Positions 35,041 to 44,268 of a stretch of DNA of 64,000 nucleotides are shown in pieces. The position numbers and the translations under genes were made by a program. The stretch is from NCBI RefSeq assembly GCF_002209485.1, contig NZ_NJIX01000009.1, forward strand, positions 186,001 to 250,000, in the 5' to 3' direction. Each line of letters opens with the position of its first letter. Positions within the stretch are counted from its first letter, which is position 1. The notes below the pieces were generated by a model. The model saw nothing but the letters and a program-made list of their open reading frames with translations. It was not told the DNA's origin and did no database searches. Source of the stretch: Achromobacter sp. HZ34. GTDB taxonomy: Bacteria; Pseudomonadota; Gammaproteobacteria; Burkholderiales; Burkholderiaceae_B.

Positions 35041-35240
35041 TATATATATATTAGACCAAAGACCTGACCTTCGCTTTAAAAAGCACTGGTTTTCCCTAGG
35101 TTTCCTGGGGCAGGGCGACAAACGTGCGCGAGCAGGGCGATGGCCGCGGCTGTTAATATTTCGGCCTGAATGCCCGGGACCCGGCCGCTTGCAGGTCGGC
35201 AATCCCGCCGGGCACGTCTCCAAGCCTGATTTCCCAACGT

Positions 35241-35969
35241 ATGCCTCTGAATGCAGTCTCGGCCATTTCGCTCGATCTGGACGACACCCTCTGGCCGTTC
35301 GCCCCATCCGTGGCGCGGGCCGAAACGATGCTCCAGGCCTGGCTCATTGAGCACGCGCCCCGCACCGCCACGTTGCTGACCACCCCCGACGCGCTGGCCC
35401 GTTTGCGTGACAAATACGAAGTGGATCATCCGGAAATGGCCGGCGACTATCGGGCCCTGCGCCTGGGCTCCCTCACGGCGGCCCTGGAGGCGGTGAATGA
35501 AGACACGTCGCTGACCATGCCGGCCTACGAGGTGTTCTAAGCCGCGCGCAACAATGTCGAGTTTTTTGAAGACGTGTTGCCCGCGCTGGAATGGCTCAGC
35601 GCCAGATTCCCCTTGGTCGCCGTCTCCAACGGCAACGCCAACCTGGCGCTGACCGGCGGCCAGGAGTTCTTCGTGGGCGCCTTGTCGGCAAAACAGTTTG
35701 GCGTGGCGAAACCGGAAGCGGCCATCTTCCACGCTGCCGCGCAGATGGCCTCGGCCAAGCATGCCGAGATGCTTCATGTCGGCGACGACTTCGATCTGGA
35801 CGTCATCGGCGCCACCAACGCCGGCCTGCAGGCCGCCTGGCTGGTGCGCCAGAGCCACGGCGCACCTCACGGCGCCGATGGCATCCGCGTGCCCACCCGC
35901 CCCGGCACGCACCTGACCGTCAGCTGCCTGCTGACCTTGTGCGGCATGCTCGGACGTTCGCCGGCTTAG
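35241..35969 (+). pseudogene. HAD-family hydrolase interrupted by an in-frame TAA
   Basis: The frame from ATG 35241 gives the HAD nucleophile motif ISLDLDDTLWPF (DxD), a helical cap, and stops at TAA 35538-35540 after PAYEVF. The same frame continues without another stop to 35969: AARNNVEFFEDVLPALEWL, the motif II serine VAVSNGN, a lysine region FGVAKPEAAIF, and the acidic MLHVGDDFDLDVIGA. Nothing else is damaged. The stop would replace one residue (likely Tyr, TAC/TAT to TAA) of a ~242-residue phosphatase. A GTG at 35574 could restart a fragment without the nucleophile, which would be inactive. Confidence 0.85.
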
Positions 35970-36059
35970 CTGAACAGCATGCAAGAGGGCAACGCCCGGA
36001 AGGCGCTGCCCCATTCGCGGATTCGCAGGCGAGGCGCGCGCGCGCCCCACCCGCCATGA

Positions 36060-37277
36060 TCAGCCCTTGCGCATGCCCGCCAGGAACCGGTCGATGCGGC
36101 CGATGGCTTCCGTCAGGTCGTCGACGTGCGGCAGGAACACCATGCGGAAGTGATCGTTGGTCGGGTAGTTGAAGCCCGTGCCCTGCACGATCAGCACCCG
36201 TTCCTGGTCCAGCAGGTCGTAGGCGAACTGCTGGTCGTCCTCGATGGGATAGATCTTCGGGTCCAGCCGGGGGAACAGGTACAGCGCCCCCTTGGGCTTC
36301 ATCACCTGGACGCCAGGGATCTGCGTGAGCAGGTCGTAGGCCACGTCGCGTTGCTTGCGCAGCCTGCCCGTCGGACCGACCAGCTCATTGATGCTCTGGT
36401 AGCCGCCCAAGGCGGTCTGTATCGCCAGTTGCCCCGGCGTGTTCGAGCACAGGCGCAAGGAGGCCAGCATGTTCAGGCCTTCGATATAGCCCTGCGCGCA
36501 GCGCTTGTCGCCCGAGACCACCATCCAGCCAGCGCGATAGCCGCAGGAGCGGTAGTTCTTGGACAGGCCGTTGAACGTCAGGACCAGCACGTCATCGCAC
36601 AGCGAGGCCATGCTGACGTGGGTATGTTCCTCGAACAGCGTCTTGTCGTAGATCTCGTCGGCCAGCACCACCAGGCCGTGTTCACGGGCAACCTGCAGGA
36701 TCTCCAGCAGCACTTCGCGCGAGTACAGGGCACCCGTCGGATTATTGGGATTGATCACCACGATGCCGCGCGTGCGGGGCGTGATCTTCGCGCGGATGTC
36801 GGCGATGTCCGGCATCCACTCCGAGCCCTCGTCGCACATATAGTGGACCGGACGTCCCCCCGACAGGCCCGTGACCGCGGTGTACAGGGGAAAGTCCGGC
36901 GATGGAATCAGCAGCTCGTCGCCGTCGTTCAACAGCGCGTTGATGCTCATCGAAATCAGTTCGGACGCGCCATTGCCCAGATAGACGTCATTGACGTCGA
37001 CGCCTTGCACGCCCTTGCTCTGCATGTAGTGCACCACCGCCTTGCGCGGCGCGAAGAGCCCTTTGCTGTCGGTATAGCCGGCGACATCGGCCACGTTGCG
37101 GATGATGTCCTGGATGATCTCGTCGGGAGGCTGGATGCCGAAGGCCGCGACGTTGCCGATATTCAGCTTGATGATGCGCTGGCCCGCCTCTTCCATCTCA
37201 CGGGCGCGATCCAGGACCGGGCCCCGGATATCGTAGGCGACGGCGTTGAGTTTGGACGATTTTTCTATGACTTTCAT
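36060..37277 (-). CDS. alaA: Alanine/glutamate-pyruvate-type aminotransferase
   Basis: 405 residues, fold-type-I PLP aminotransferase. Motifs are LNIGNVAAFGIQPPDEII, YLGNGASELISMSINALL, VVINPNNPTGALYSREVL, VLADEIYDKTLFE, and LTFNGLSKNYRSCGYRAGWM with the Schiff-base lysine. The N-terminus (KSSKLNAVAYDIRGPVLDRAREMEEAG) and overall sequence closely follow E. coli AlaA, which makes alanine from pyruvate and glutamate. It is monocistronic here. The ATG at 37277 fits the family N-terminus. Confidence 0.9.
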   Translation of the reverse strand: MKVIEKSSKLNAVAYDIRGPVLDRAREMEEAGQRIIKLNIGNVAAFGIQPPDEIIQDIIRNVADVAGYTDSKGLFAPRKAVVHYMQSKGVQGVDVNDVYLGNGASELISMSINALLNDGDELLIPSPDFPLYTAVTGLSGGRPVHYMCDEGSEWMPDIADIRAKITPRTRGIVVINPNNPTGALYSREVLLEILQVAREHGLVVLADEIYDKTLFEEHTHVSMASLCDDVLVLTFNGLSKNYRSCGYRAGWMVVSGDKRCAQGYIEGLNMLASLRLCSNTPGQLAIQTALGGYQSINELVGPTGRLRKQRDVAYDLLTQIPGVQVMKPKGALYLFPRLDPKIYPIEDDQQFAYDLLDQERVLIVQGTGFNYPTNDHFRMVFLPHVDDLTEAIGRIDRFLAGMRKG

Positions 37278-37419
37278 GCCACAAGGTTCCTAAGCATCGT
37301 CCGGTACCCGACGGGACGAGCAATGTTCCGTCGCCAGGGATGCGAAGTGGGAGCGACGTGGGTGGCATCATATACGTTGAAAAATGGGGACAAACTCTTG
37401 GCCGCCGCCTGGCCGGGGG

Positions 37420-38430
37420 TTATTCCAGCTTGATCTGCATTTCCTCGCCCAGCGTGCGTATCGTCGCGACGTAGCGTTGCAGCAGGGCGTCGAACTGCTC
37501 CGGTGTGCTGGATTGCGGCTCGGCGCCCACATCCTCCAACCGCTTGCGCACTTCAGGCAGGGCCAGGATGCGGGCGATTTCCGCGCTCAGCTTCTGCCTG
37601 ACCGCGATGGGCGTGGCGCCAGGCACCAGGGCGCCGAACCAGTCATCCGTCTCGAAATCGGTCATGCCGGGCTGGTTCACCACGGGCACACCCGGCATGA
37701 ACTTGCTTGCCGCGGCCGAGGTCGCGCCCAGCAGCACCAGGCGGCCGTCGCGCGCCAGCGGCAAGGCATTCGGCCCCGGTGCAAAGGCGTATTGCACGCG
37801 GTTCTGCATGACATCGGTCAGCGCCTCCGGGGTGCCGCGATACGGCACGTGCACCCCGGCGAATCCATACACCGCCGCGAACTGCGCGGCATGCAGGTGG
37901 CCGGTGCTGCCCATGCCCGCGGAACCGTAGCTGACGCCTTCGGGTTGTGCCTTGGCATAGGCCGCCAGTTCAGCCAGCGACTTCACCTTCAACGCGGGCG
38001 ACACCGCCAGGAAGCTGGGCGAACGCGCCATCAAACCCACACCGGCCAGGTCTTTCAAGGGGTCATAGGGCAGCTTGCGATCCAGCGCGGACCGCACGCC
38101 GAATGCGCTGGGCGCGATCAGCACCGTGCGGCCGTCCGGCTTGCTGGACACGACATAGGAGGCGCCGATGACGCCGCCGGCGCCCGCCCGGTTGTCGACG
38201 ATCACGGCAACGCCCCAGGCCTGGGACATATGCTGCGCGACGACACGTGCCAGGACATCGGTCGTGCCGCCCGCCGTGGCCGGCACGACCAGGCGGATCG
38301 GGCCGTCGGGATAGGCGCCGTCCGCGGCGTGCGCCGGGGCAAGCGAGGCACAGAAGAGGGTAAGGGCGGACGCGCAAAACGCGGCACCAGCCAGCACCGG
38401 ACGGGGCAATGACAGTCGAAAAATGGACAT
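37420..38430 (-). CDS. Bug/TctC-type tripartite tricarboxylate receptor
   Basis: 336 residues from the ATG at 38430; the frame extends upstream, but this start yields the signal peptide (about 1-33, ending AHA). It is a periplasmic solute-binding protein with family motifs YPDGPIRLVVPATAGGTTDVLARVV, VDNRAGAGGVIGA and YGSAGMGSTGHLHAAQFA. Bug proteins bind carboxylates or amides. It lies 156 bp downstream of the LeuD-like gene on the same strand, so a di- or tricarboxylate related to isopropylmalate or citramalate is a fair guess. No membrane TctAB partner is nearby. Confidence 0.9.
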   Translation of the reverse strand: MSIFRLSLPRPVLAGAAFCASALTLFCASLAPAHAADGAYPDGPIRLVVPATAGGTTDVLARVVAQHMSQAWGVAVIVDNRAGAGGVIGASYVVSSKPDGRTVLIAPSAFGVRSALDRKLPYDPLKDLAGVGLMARSPSFLAVSPALKVKSLAELAAYAKAQPEGVSYGSAGMGSTGHLHAAQFAAVYGFAGVHVPYRGTPEALTDVMQNRVQYAFAPGPNALPLARDGRLVLLGATSAAASKFMPGVPVVNQPGMTDFETDDWFGALVPGATPIAVRQKLSAEIARILALPEVRKRLEDVGAEPQSSTPEQFDALLQRYVATIRTLGEEMQIKLE

Positions 38431-38586
38431 GATGGCAAAGGCGCGTCCGCGCGGCGGGCAGCGCCACTCCTGTGACGATTGAACACAGTGCCGCGGCGCC
38501 TCCAGGCTGGAAGCGTCAAGGCATCCCCGCATCGGTCCCATGCTTTACTGTCCGCCGGAACCTATGCTTTTGCCGTCTCCACCCGC

Positions 38587-39147
38587 TTATGAGGTTTCCA
38601 TTCCACCCGCGGTGGTGTGCTGCTTTTGCTGTTGGCCGCGCCACCAGTGGGCAAGCCAGCCTTCGTTGCCACCGCAGGCCAATAGTTCGTGCAAGGCTTG
38701 CGGTACCGGCGGCAATGCGCGCGTGATGCCCTGGCTGTGATTGACGAAGGTGCCCGCCAGGAAATCGACCTCCAGGTCGTCGCCCGTCTGGCAATCATCC
38801 GTGATGTTGCCGCAATGGTTTAAAACGCGTAAGCCGGTGCTGATGGCGGCGCGATAGGCCTGTACCGACATCGATGCGCACACCAGGCCCAGGCCCAGTG
38901 CCTGCATGGCGACGTAGCCGTTGCCTTTCGGTCCCATGCCGAAGTTGCGCCCGGTGACGATGATGTCGCCCGGCTTGCAGCGCTCGACGAAGCCAGGATC
39001 GGTCTCGGCGAACAGATGCGGCGTGAGCACCGCCGGATTCATTTCGCGGGCGGTGATGAAGCGCGCCGGGATGACGCCGTTGGGATGCGGAACGTCATCG
39101 CCCAGCTTGTAGCAGCGGCCCCGCAGAACCCATTGATAGTCAGGCAT
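38587..39147 (-). CDS. Aconitase-superfamily hydro-lyase, small subunit (LeuD-like)
   Basis: 186 residues. The swivel domain carries YKLGDDVPHPNGVIPARF, then GDIIVTGRNFGMGPKGNGYVAMQALGLG, the LeuD/homoaconitase small-subunit pattern with GRNFG in place of the common GSSRE variants. It forms a heterodimer with the large subunit, whose 3' end overlaps this start by 8 bp. Context (Bug receptor, divergent LysR, no leuA or leuB) suggests a catabolic dehydratase, for example of a 2-alkylmalate, rather than leucine synthesis. Confidence 0.85.
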   Translation of the reverse strand: MPDYQWVLRGRCYKLGDDVPHPNGVIPARFITAREMNPAVLTPHLFAETDPGFVERCKPGDIIVTGRNFGMGPKGNGYVAMQALGLGLVCASMSVQAYRAAISTGLRVLNHCGNITDDCQTGDDLEVDFLAGTFVNHSQGITRALPPVPQALHELLACGGNEGWLAHWWRGQQQKQHTTAGGMETS

Positions 39148-40450
39148 AGGCGGCCTCGCTCAGTCCTTGCAGTTCGGGATCGGCGTCCAGCATGCGCGGG
39201 TCAGCGATACAGCCGGCCACGGCCGATGCCGCCACGGTGGCCGGGCTGCCCAGGTATAGCCGCGCATCGGTGGGCCCGAAGCGTCCGGCATTGTTATTGG
39301 TAGAAGTCGAGATCGACGCCTCGCCCGCGGCCAGCGGCCCGACCACTGCGTCGTTACAGGGACCGCAGCCCGCCGGCAGCAGCATGGCGCCGGCATCGAG
39401 CAATATCCGCATGATGCCTTCCTCGGCCAGCCGGCGCGTGGAACGTTCGGTGCCGGGCACGATGAACAGGCGCACATGCTGCGCGATCCGGCGGCCTTTG
39501 AGGATGCTGGCGGCGCACAGCATGTCTTCGTAAGTGCCCGAGCCACAGGAGCCGATGAACGCATGATCCACCCGCGTGCCGGTGGCCTCTTCGACGTCCA
39601 CGGCGTTACCGACGTTGCCGGGCAGGGAAACCTGCGGCGCGATGTCCCCCAGGGCGAGTTCGTGGCGCGATTCGTAAACGGCGTCGGGATCGCTATACAC
39701 CGGCTCGAAGTCGCGCTGGGCGTGGCGGCGGCAATAGGCCAGGATCGCCGCGGACGGCGGCACGAAGACCCCGGCGGCGCGCATTTCGGTTGGCGTGCTG
39801 CACAGCGCCACCCGCGCGCCGAAGCTCAGTGCGTCCAGGTCGCCGCCGTATTCCAGCACGCGGTAGTCCAGGTCGATGTCCAGCACCTTGCGCTTGACCT
39901 GGCGCGCCAGGTAGAAGCCGATATCGCGCGCCATCACGCCGGCCCGCAGCTGTCCGCGCAGCTCCAGCAGGATGGTGCGCGGGACTTCCAGCCAGGTCGT
40001 GCCGGTAGCCAGCACGCGGGAAATCTCGTTGCCGACGCGCATGCCGAACGCACCGACCGCGCCGGCGTTGGTGGCATGGGTGTCGTTGTCGAAATAGAAC
40101 ATGCCGGGCAGTACCTTGCCGTCTTCCATCGGGAAGATGTGGCCGTGGCCGCCACGCCCGGCGTCGTAGAACTGGGTCACGCCCCACTGCGCCGCCGCCT
40201 TGCGGTTGAAGGCGCCGCGTTCGGCGGCGCGGGCGCTGCCGTAGACCACGTCATGGTCGCTGACCATCATGATCTTTTGCGGCCGTGTCACGTGGCTGAT
40301 GCCGATGCGATCCAGTTCGCCTTTGGCTTCCTTGACCAGGGCATCATGGATCATCACCATATCCGGCTCTGGATAAACCAGGTCGCCGGCGCGCACGCCG
40401 GGTTTACCCGAAACGCGTGCGAGGACTTTCTCGATGGCGGTGTAGCCCAT
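39140..40450 (-). CDS. Aconitase-superfamily hydro-lyase, large subunit (LeuC-like)
   Basis: 436 residues from the ATG at 40450 (MGYTAIEKVLARVSGKPGVRAGDLVYPEPD). The [4Fe-4S] ligands are in FIGSCGSGTYEDM and LPAGCGPCNDA. Other motifs are VSDHDVVYGSARAAERG and GVTQFYDAGRGGHGHIFPMEDGKVLPG. It belongs to the LeuC/homoaconitase group of small-substrate dehydratases. It is the first gene of the leftward unit and faces a LysR regulator across a 94-bp AT-rich spacer, so substrate-induced control is likely. The exact substrate is unknown. Confidence 0.86.
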   Translation of the reverse strand: MGYTAIEKVLARVSGKPGVRAGDLVYPEPDMVMIHDALVKEAKGELDRIGISHVTRPQKIMMVSDHDVVYGSARAAERGAFNRKAAAQWGVTQFYDAGRGGHGHIFPMEDGKVLPGMFYFDNDTHATNAGAVGAFGMRVGNEISRVLATGTTWLEVPRTILLELRGQLRAGVMARDIGFYLARQVKRKVLDIDLDYRVLEYGGDLDALSFGARVALCSTPTEMRAAGVFVPPSAAILAYCRRHAQRDFEPVYSDPDAVYESRHELALGDIAPQVSLPGNVGNAVDVEEATGTRVDHAFIGSCGSGTYEDMLCAASILKGRRIAQHVRLFIVPGTERSTRRLAEEGIMRILLDAGAMLLPAGCGPCNDAVVGPLAAGEASISTSTNNNAGRFGPTDARLYLGSPATVAASAVAGCIADPRMLDADPELQGLSEAAYA

Positions 40451-40544
40451 ATGCGGATCCTGTGGAAAGCATCGATGGCACAGTGTCATCCTGGCATGTT
40501 GATAAGTAAAATAACAATCGACAATCCATTCATTGCATAACTTT

Positions 40545-41453
40545 ATGAATCTGAATTTGCGCCAATTGGAGGCGTTCGTGCTGCTTGCGCGGCTCGGCGG
40601 GTTTTCCCGCGCGGCCGATCAACTGCATCTGACGCAAGCCGGCCTCAGCATCCTGATCCGGCGCCTGGAAGAAAGGCTGGATGCGCGCCTGGTGGAGCGC
40701 ACCACGCGCAGCATGGCGCTGACGCCGGCCGGACTGCAAGTGCTGCCTATCGCGGAACGCATGCTGGCGGATGCGCAGTCGGTGCTGGCGTGTGGGCGTG
40801 GCGTGGCGGCGGACCAGGCCGGACGCATTTCACTGGGCTTGGCGCCGCAACTGGCCGGTACCGTGCTGCCCGCGGTGCTGAAGGCCTTTCGCGATGATTT
40901 TCCCCGTATCTCCGTGGTGTTCCGCGAGTGCGTGAATGAGGAAATCATCGGTCGCATCTATGCGCGCGAAATCGATTTCGGCCTGGGCTTCGGGATCCAG
41001 AAAAACAGTGAGCTGGACAGCCAGGGACTGACCGAGGACACGCTGGCGGTGGCGTTGCCGCCCACGCACGCACTGGCGCGCAAGCGCAGCGTGCGCTGGA
41101 AGGATATCCTGGATGAACCGATCATCACGTTGACCGTGGGCAGCACGGTGCGCACGCTCACGGAAAATGTCTTCCTGGCCGCCGGCCAGGCCCTGCGGCC
41201 GGCCTACGAGGCCACCAATACGCTGACCGCGCTGGCATTGGCGCGCGAGGCGCTGGGCGTGGCCATCGTGCCCACCAGCATACGGCCCGCGGCGGTGGCG
41301 CAGGAAATGGTGCTCAAGCCGCTGCGGGATCCCGTGGTCAAGCGTTCGCTGAATCTCGTCACGCGGCGCGGATCCGTGCTGTCGGCACCGGAGCAGCGGT
41401 TCATCGACCTGTTCACCACCGCGATCGTGCAGGTGGATAAGTCACCGCGGTGA
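40545..41453 (+). CDS. LysR-family regulator of the LeuCD-like unit
   Basis: 302 residues from the ATG at 40545 (MNLNLRQLEAFVLLARLGGFSRAADQL). The N-terminal helix-turn-helix is FSRAADQLHLTQAGLSILIRRLEERLDARL, followed by a periplasmic-binding-like ligand domain (about 90-300). It is divergent from leuC/leuD-like genes and probably activates them. Its last 12 bp overlap the end of the convergent amidase gene. Confidence 0.9.
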   Translation: MNLNLRQLEAFVLLARLGGFSRAADQLHLTQAGLSILIRRLEERLDARLVERTTRSMALTPAGLQVLPIAERMLADAQSVLACGRGVAADQAGRISLGLAPQLAGTVLPAVLKAFRDDFPRISVVFRECVNEEIIGRIYAREIDFGLGFGIQKNSELDSQGLTEDTLAVALPPTHALARKRSVRWKDILDEPIITLTVGSTVRTLTENVFLAAGQALRPAYEATNTLTALALAREALGVAIVPTSIRPAAVAQEMVLKPLRDPVVKRSLNLVTRRGSVLSAPEQRFIDLFTTAIVQVDKSPR

Positions 41454-42914
41454 CGATGCTGCGGGCGCCAGGCGCGCCGCGCCGGTCTGCTCCAGGTAGG
41501 CACTAGCGGCCAGGCATAGATCGTCGCGGCCGGGCGCGGCGATGATCTGTACGCCCAGGGGCAGGCTGCCTGGACCGCCCGGCCACACCGGCACCGTGCA
41601 GACCGGCAGGCCCAGGCAGGACAGCGGCTGGGTCAGCAGCCCCAGGCTGGCCCGTGCCGGCAAAGCCTGGCCGTGCAGGTCGAACGTGGCCGCGCCGGCG
41701 GGCGGCGCGGCCACCGGCGTGGCGGCGGCCAGCAGCAGATCGTATCGTTCGAACAGGCGCATGGCTTCGTCATATACGTCACGGCGCGCCCGTTGCGCGT
41801 CCGCCACCCAGGACGCGGGCAGCAGGCTGCCGGCCAGCAGCCGGTCGCGGGAATGCGGTTCGTAGGCGTCATAGCGCGTGCGCAGGCCATGCCGGTGCAG
41901 CGTGCCGCCTTCGGCGCCGGTGATGACGAAGGCCGCCGAGCGGGCCCGTTCCGCGCCATGCAGGCTGGCGCGCGCGCGGGCATCCAGCGCGGCGGCGACG
42001 ATGTCCACCGCGCGGCTGGCGTCAGGGCCGGCCCAGCGTTCGAACCAGCCATCCAGCACGGCCACGCGCAAGCCGCCGGGCAGGGCGGTCAGCGGCGCCA
42101 GGGGGCCGAGACCTCCGGATGAACGCGACGACGATCCCGACGACGACCCCGATAACGACGAGGACGAGGAGGACCCCGCAGCCGCGAAGCGCGTGGCGGG
42201 ATCGCGCGCGTCCAGGCCCTGCATGGCGTCACACGCCAATGCCAGGTCTTCGGTGGACGCGGCCAGCACGCCCACATGATCCAGGCTGAAGACGAAGGGA
42301 AACACGCCGCCCCGTCCCAGCCGGCCATAAGTCGGCTTGATGCCGAACACGCCGCACAAGGCCGCCGGCACCCTGACCGAGCCGTTCGTATCCGTGCCCA
42401 GCGCCAGCGGCACCAGTCGCGCGCCTACTGCCGCGCCCGAGCCGCCGGACGATCCGCCCGCGACACGCGCGGCATCGTGCGGGTTGCGCGTCGTGCCGTA
42501 GTGCGAGTTTTCCGTGGTGAAGCCGTAGGCATGCTCGTCCATATTGAGCGTACCGGTCAGGATGGCACCGGCGGCGCGCAGGCGGGCCACCGCCGTGGCA
42601 TCGTGCGTGGCCGCCGGTTCGTCCGCATGGACGCGGCCGCCGCATAGCGTGGTCAGGCCTTGTACGTCGAACAGGTTCTTGGCCGCATAGGGCACGCCGG
42701 CCAGTGGCGGCAGGTGCTCGCCGCGCGCGCGCCGGGCGTCGATCTGTTCAGCCTCGGCCAGCGCACGGTCGGCCGTGATGGCGGTGTAGGCATTGAGGTC
42801 GGGGTTGCGCGCGGCGATGTCCGCCAGCGTGGCGGCAACCAGGTCCACCGCGCTGGTCTCGCCCTCCCGTATCTGCCTGGCCATTACGGTGGCGCTGTAG
42901 CGCGGCGCGGTCAT
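41442..42914 (-). CDS. AtzE-like amidase (amidase-signature family)
   Basis: 490 residues from the ATG at 42914. The Ser-cisSer-Lys triad is visible: Lys79 in GVPYAAKNLFD, the cis-Ser in GGSSGGSG (153-160), and Ser179 in GTDTNGS. The Asn variant of the last motif followed by VRVPAALCG is typical of AtzE, the biuret or 1-carboxybiuret hydrolase of cyanuric acid breakdown. An insertion of almost only serine and glycine covers about residues 243-268. It overlaps the AtzG-like gene by 4 bp, and the AtzE-AtzG complex is known. Whether biuret is the substrate here is inference. Confidence 0.85.
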   Translation of the reverse strand: MTAPRYSATVMARQIREGETSAVDLVAATLADIAARNPDLNAYTAITADRALAEAEQIDARRARGEHLPPLAGVPYAAKNLFDVQGLTTLCGGRVHADEPAATHDATAVARLRAAGAILTGTLNMDEHAYGFTTENSHYGTTRNPHDAARVAGGSSGGSGAAVGARLVPLALGTDTNGSVRVPAALCGVFGIKPTYGRLGRGGVFPFVFSLDHVGVLAASTEDLALACDAMQGLDARDPATRFAAAGSSSSSSLSGSSSGSSSRSSGGLGPLAPLTALPGGLRVAVLDGWFERWAGPDASRAVDIVAAALDARARASLHGAERARSAAFVITGAEGGTLHRHGLRTRYDAYEPHSRDRLLAGSLLPASWVADAQRARRDVYDEAMRLFERYDLLLAAATPVAAPPAGAATFDLHGQALPARASLGLLTQPLSCLGLPVCTVPVWPGGPGSLPLGVQIIAAPGRDDLCLAASAYLEQTGAARLAPAASSPR

Positions 42915-43111
42915 GGCTGGAACACCGGCAGAGGCGCGCGCTCGCGGTCCTCGGCAACGGGCGCGAGGGTGGCCGCGATAGCGGCAAAGCGCTCGAATTC
43001 GGCGGCCACGCGCGCGACGCACGCGTCATCGCGTTCGTGGCCTTCGAGCGCCATCAACGCGCGTACGGTTGCGCGCAAGGGTTCGCCTGACGGCGGCTGG
43101 GTGACGGACAT
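42911..43111 (-). CDS. AtzG-like small subunit (DUF4089)
   Basis: 66 residues from the ATG at 43111, preceded by AAGGAG. The sequence FERFAAIAATLAPVAEDRERAPLPVFQP is the DUF4089 pattern, a short helical protein that ends in a proline-rich PVF(Q/R)P tail. In the cyanuric acid pathway AtzG stabilises AtzE in a transamidosome-like complex. The 4-bp overlap with the amidase gene supports the same partnership here. Confidence 0.82.
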   Translation of the reverse strand: MSVTQPPSGEPLRATVRALMALEGHERDDACVARVAAEFERFAAIAATLAPVAEDRERAPLPVFQP

Positions 43112-43125
43112 CGGTAACTCCTTTT

Positions 43126-44094
43126 TCAATCGACCTGCGCGCCGACTTCCTTGACGACCTTGGCGTAGCGGACCAGGTCTTCGTTGATCTGCGCGGCGAC
43201 CTGTTCGGGGGTGACGGCCATGGGTACCGCGCCCAGGCTCTGGTAGATCGCCTTGATCTTGTCGCCCTGCACCGCCTTGGAGAAGGCATCGTTAAGTTTC
43301 TGCACCACGGCCGGCGGCATGCCCTTGGGTCCGAGCACGCCGTTGTACAGCGTGACCTCCGCGGCCGGGACGCCGGCCTCGGCGATGGTGGGCACATCGG
43401 ACGCCACCGCGATGCGCTTGGGCGTGCTGACGGCCAGCGCGCGCAGCTTGCCGGCCTGCACTTGGGTGATGGCCGGTGGCATGCTGCTGAAGGCGAACTC
43501 GATTTCACCGGACAGCGTGGCCTGCACCAGCGGCGCGCTGCCCTTGTACGGAACGTGGATGACGTTGACGCCCGCGGCCCGGTCCATCATTTCGCTGGCC
43601 AGGTGGATGATGGTGCCGTTACCCGACGAGCCGTACGAGTACTTGCCGGGGGACGCCTTCAGCCGTGCGATCAGCTCCCCCAGGGTGTGCGCCGGGGAAT
43701 TGGCGTTGACCACCAGCATCAGCGGCGAATACGACACCAGGGAAATCGGCGTGAAGTCGCGCACGCTGTCGAAAGGCAGCTTCTTGTACAGGCTGGCGTT
43801 GATGGCATGCGTGGTGGTGTCCTGGAACAGCACCGTGTAGCCGTCCGGCGCGGCGCGCGCCACCAGGTCCGCGGCGATGGTGGTGCCGGCGCCCGGGCGG
43901 TTCTCGACCACGATGTTCTGGCCCAGTACGCCGCTGGCTTCGGCGGCGACGGCGCGGGCCAGCACGTCGGAGATGCCGCCGGGCGGGAAGCCGACGATCA
44001 TGCGGATCGGGCGGGCTGGATAGTCGGATTGGGCGTGAGCCGCGGGTACGGCGGCGGCGAGCAGGCAGGACAGTAGAAAGCTGCGGCGTAGCAT
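43126..44094 (-). CDS. Bug/TctC-type receptor linked to the AtzEG-like amidase
   Basis: 322 residues. A signal peptide covers about 1-21 (ending AHA). Motifs are YPARPIRMIVGFPPGGISDVLARAV, VENRPGAGTTIAADLVA, YGSSGNGTIIHLASEMM and the C-terminal VAAQINEDLVRYAKVVKEVG. The next gene, atzG-like, starts 14 bp downstream, so receptor and amidase form one operon and the bound ligand is probably the amidase substrate or its precursor. Confidence 0.92.
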   Translation of the reverse strand: MLRRSFLLSCLLAAAVPAAHAQSDYPARPIRMIVGFPPGGISDVLARAVAAEASGVLGQNIVVENRPGAGTTIAADLVARAAPDGYTVLFQDTTTHAINASLYKKLPFDSVRDFTPISLVSYSPLMLVVNANSPAHTLGELIARLKASPGKYSYGSSGNGTIIHLASEMMDRAAGVNVIHVPYKGSAPLVQATLSGEIEFAFSSMPPAITQVQAGKLRALAVSTPKRIAVASDVPTIAEAGVPAAEVTLYNGVLGPKGMPPAVVQKLNDAFSKAVQGDKIKAIYQSLGAVPMAVTPEQVAAQINEDLVRYAKVVKEVGAQVD

Positions 44095-44268
44095 GAGTAA
44101 ACCCCTTGATGTCGTTTTATGGTGAGACTGGTAAAGCGGGTGAAGCTGTTGAATTCAATCGGGCCGGCGCTGGAACTGACGTAGGCGCCGCGCGAAAAGC
44201 AGGAAATGCATGAAATGCATGAAACGTGGAAACGCAGGCGTGGCGAAAAATCGGTGGATGCGAGGCCC

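Noticed and set aside
35538-35540. Programmed readthrough or recoding of the HAD stop codon
   Set aside because: The codon is TAA, which is rarely recoded, and no special downstream structure was seen; a nonsense mutation or sequencing error is simpler.
44203-44220. Two tandem GAAATGCAT units upstream of the Bug gene
   Set aside because: Only two 9-bp copies in a 174-bp gap; too little to claim a site.
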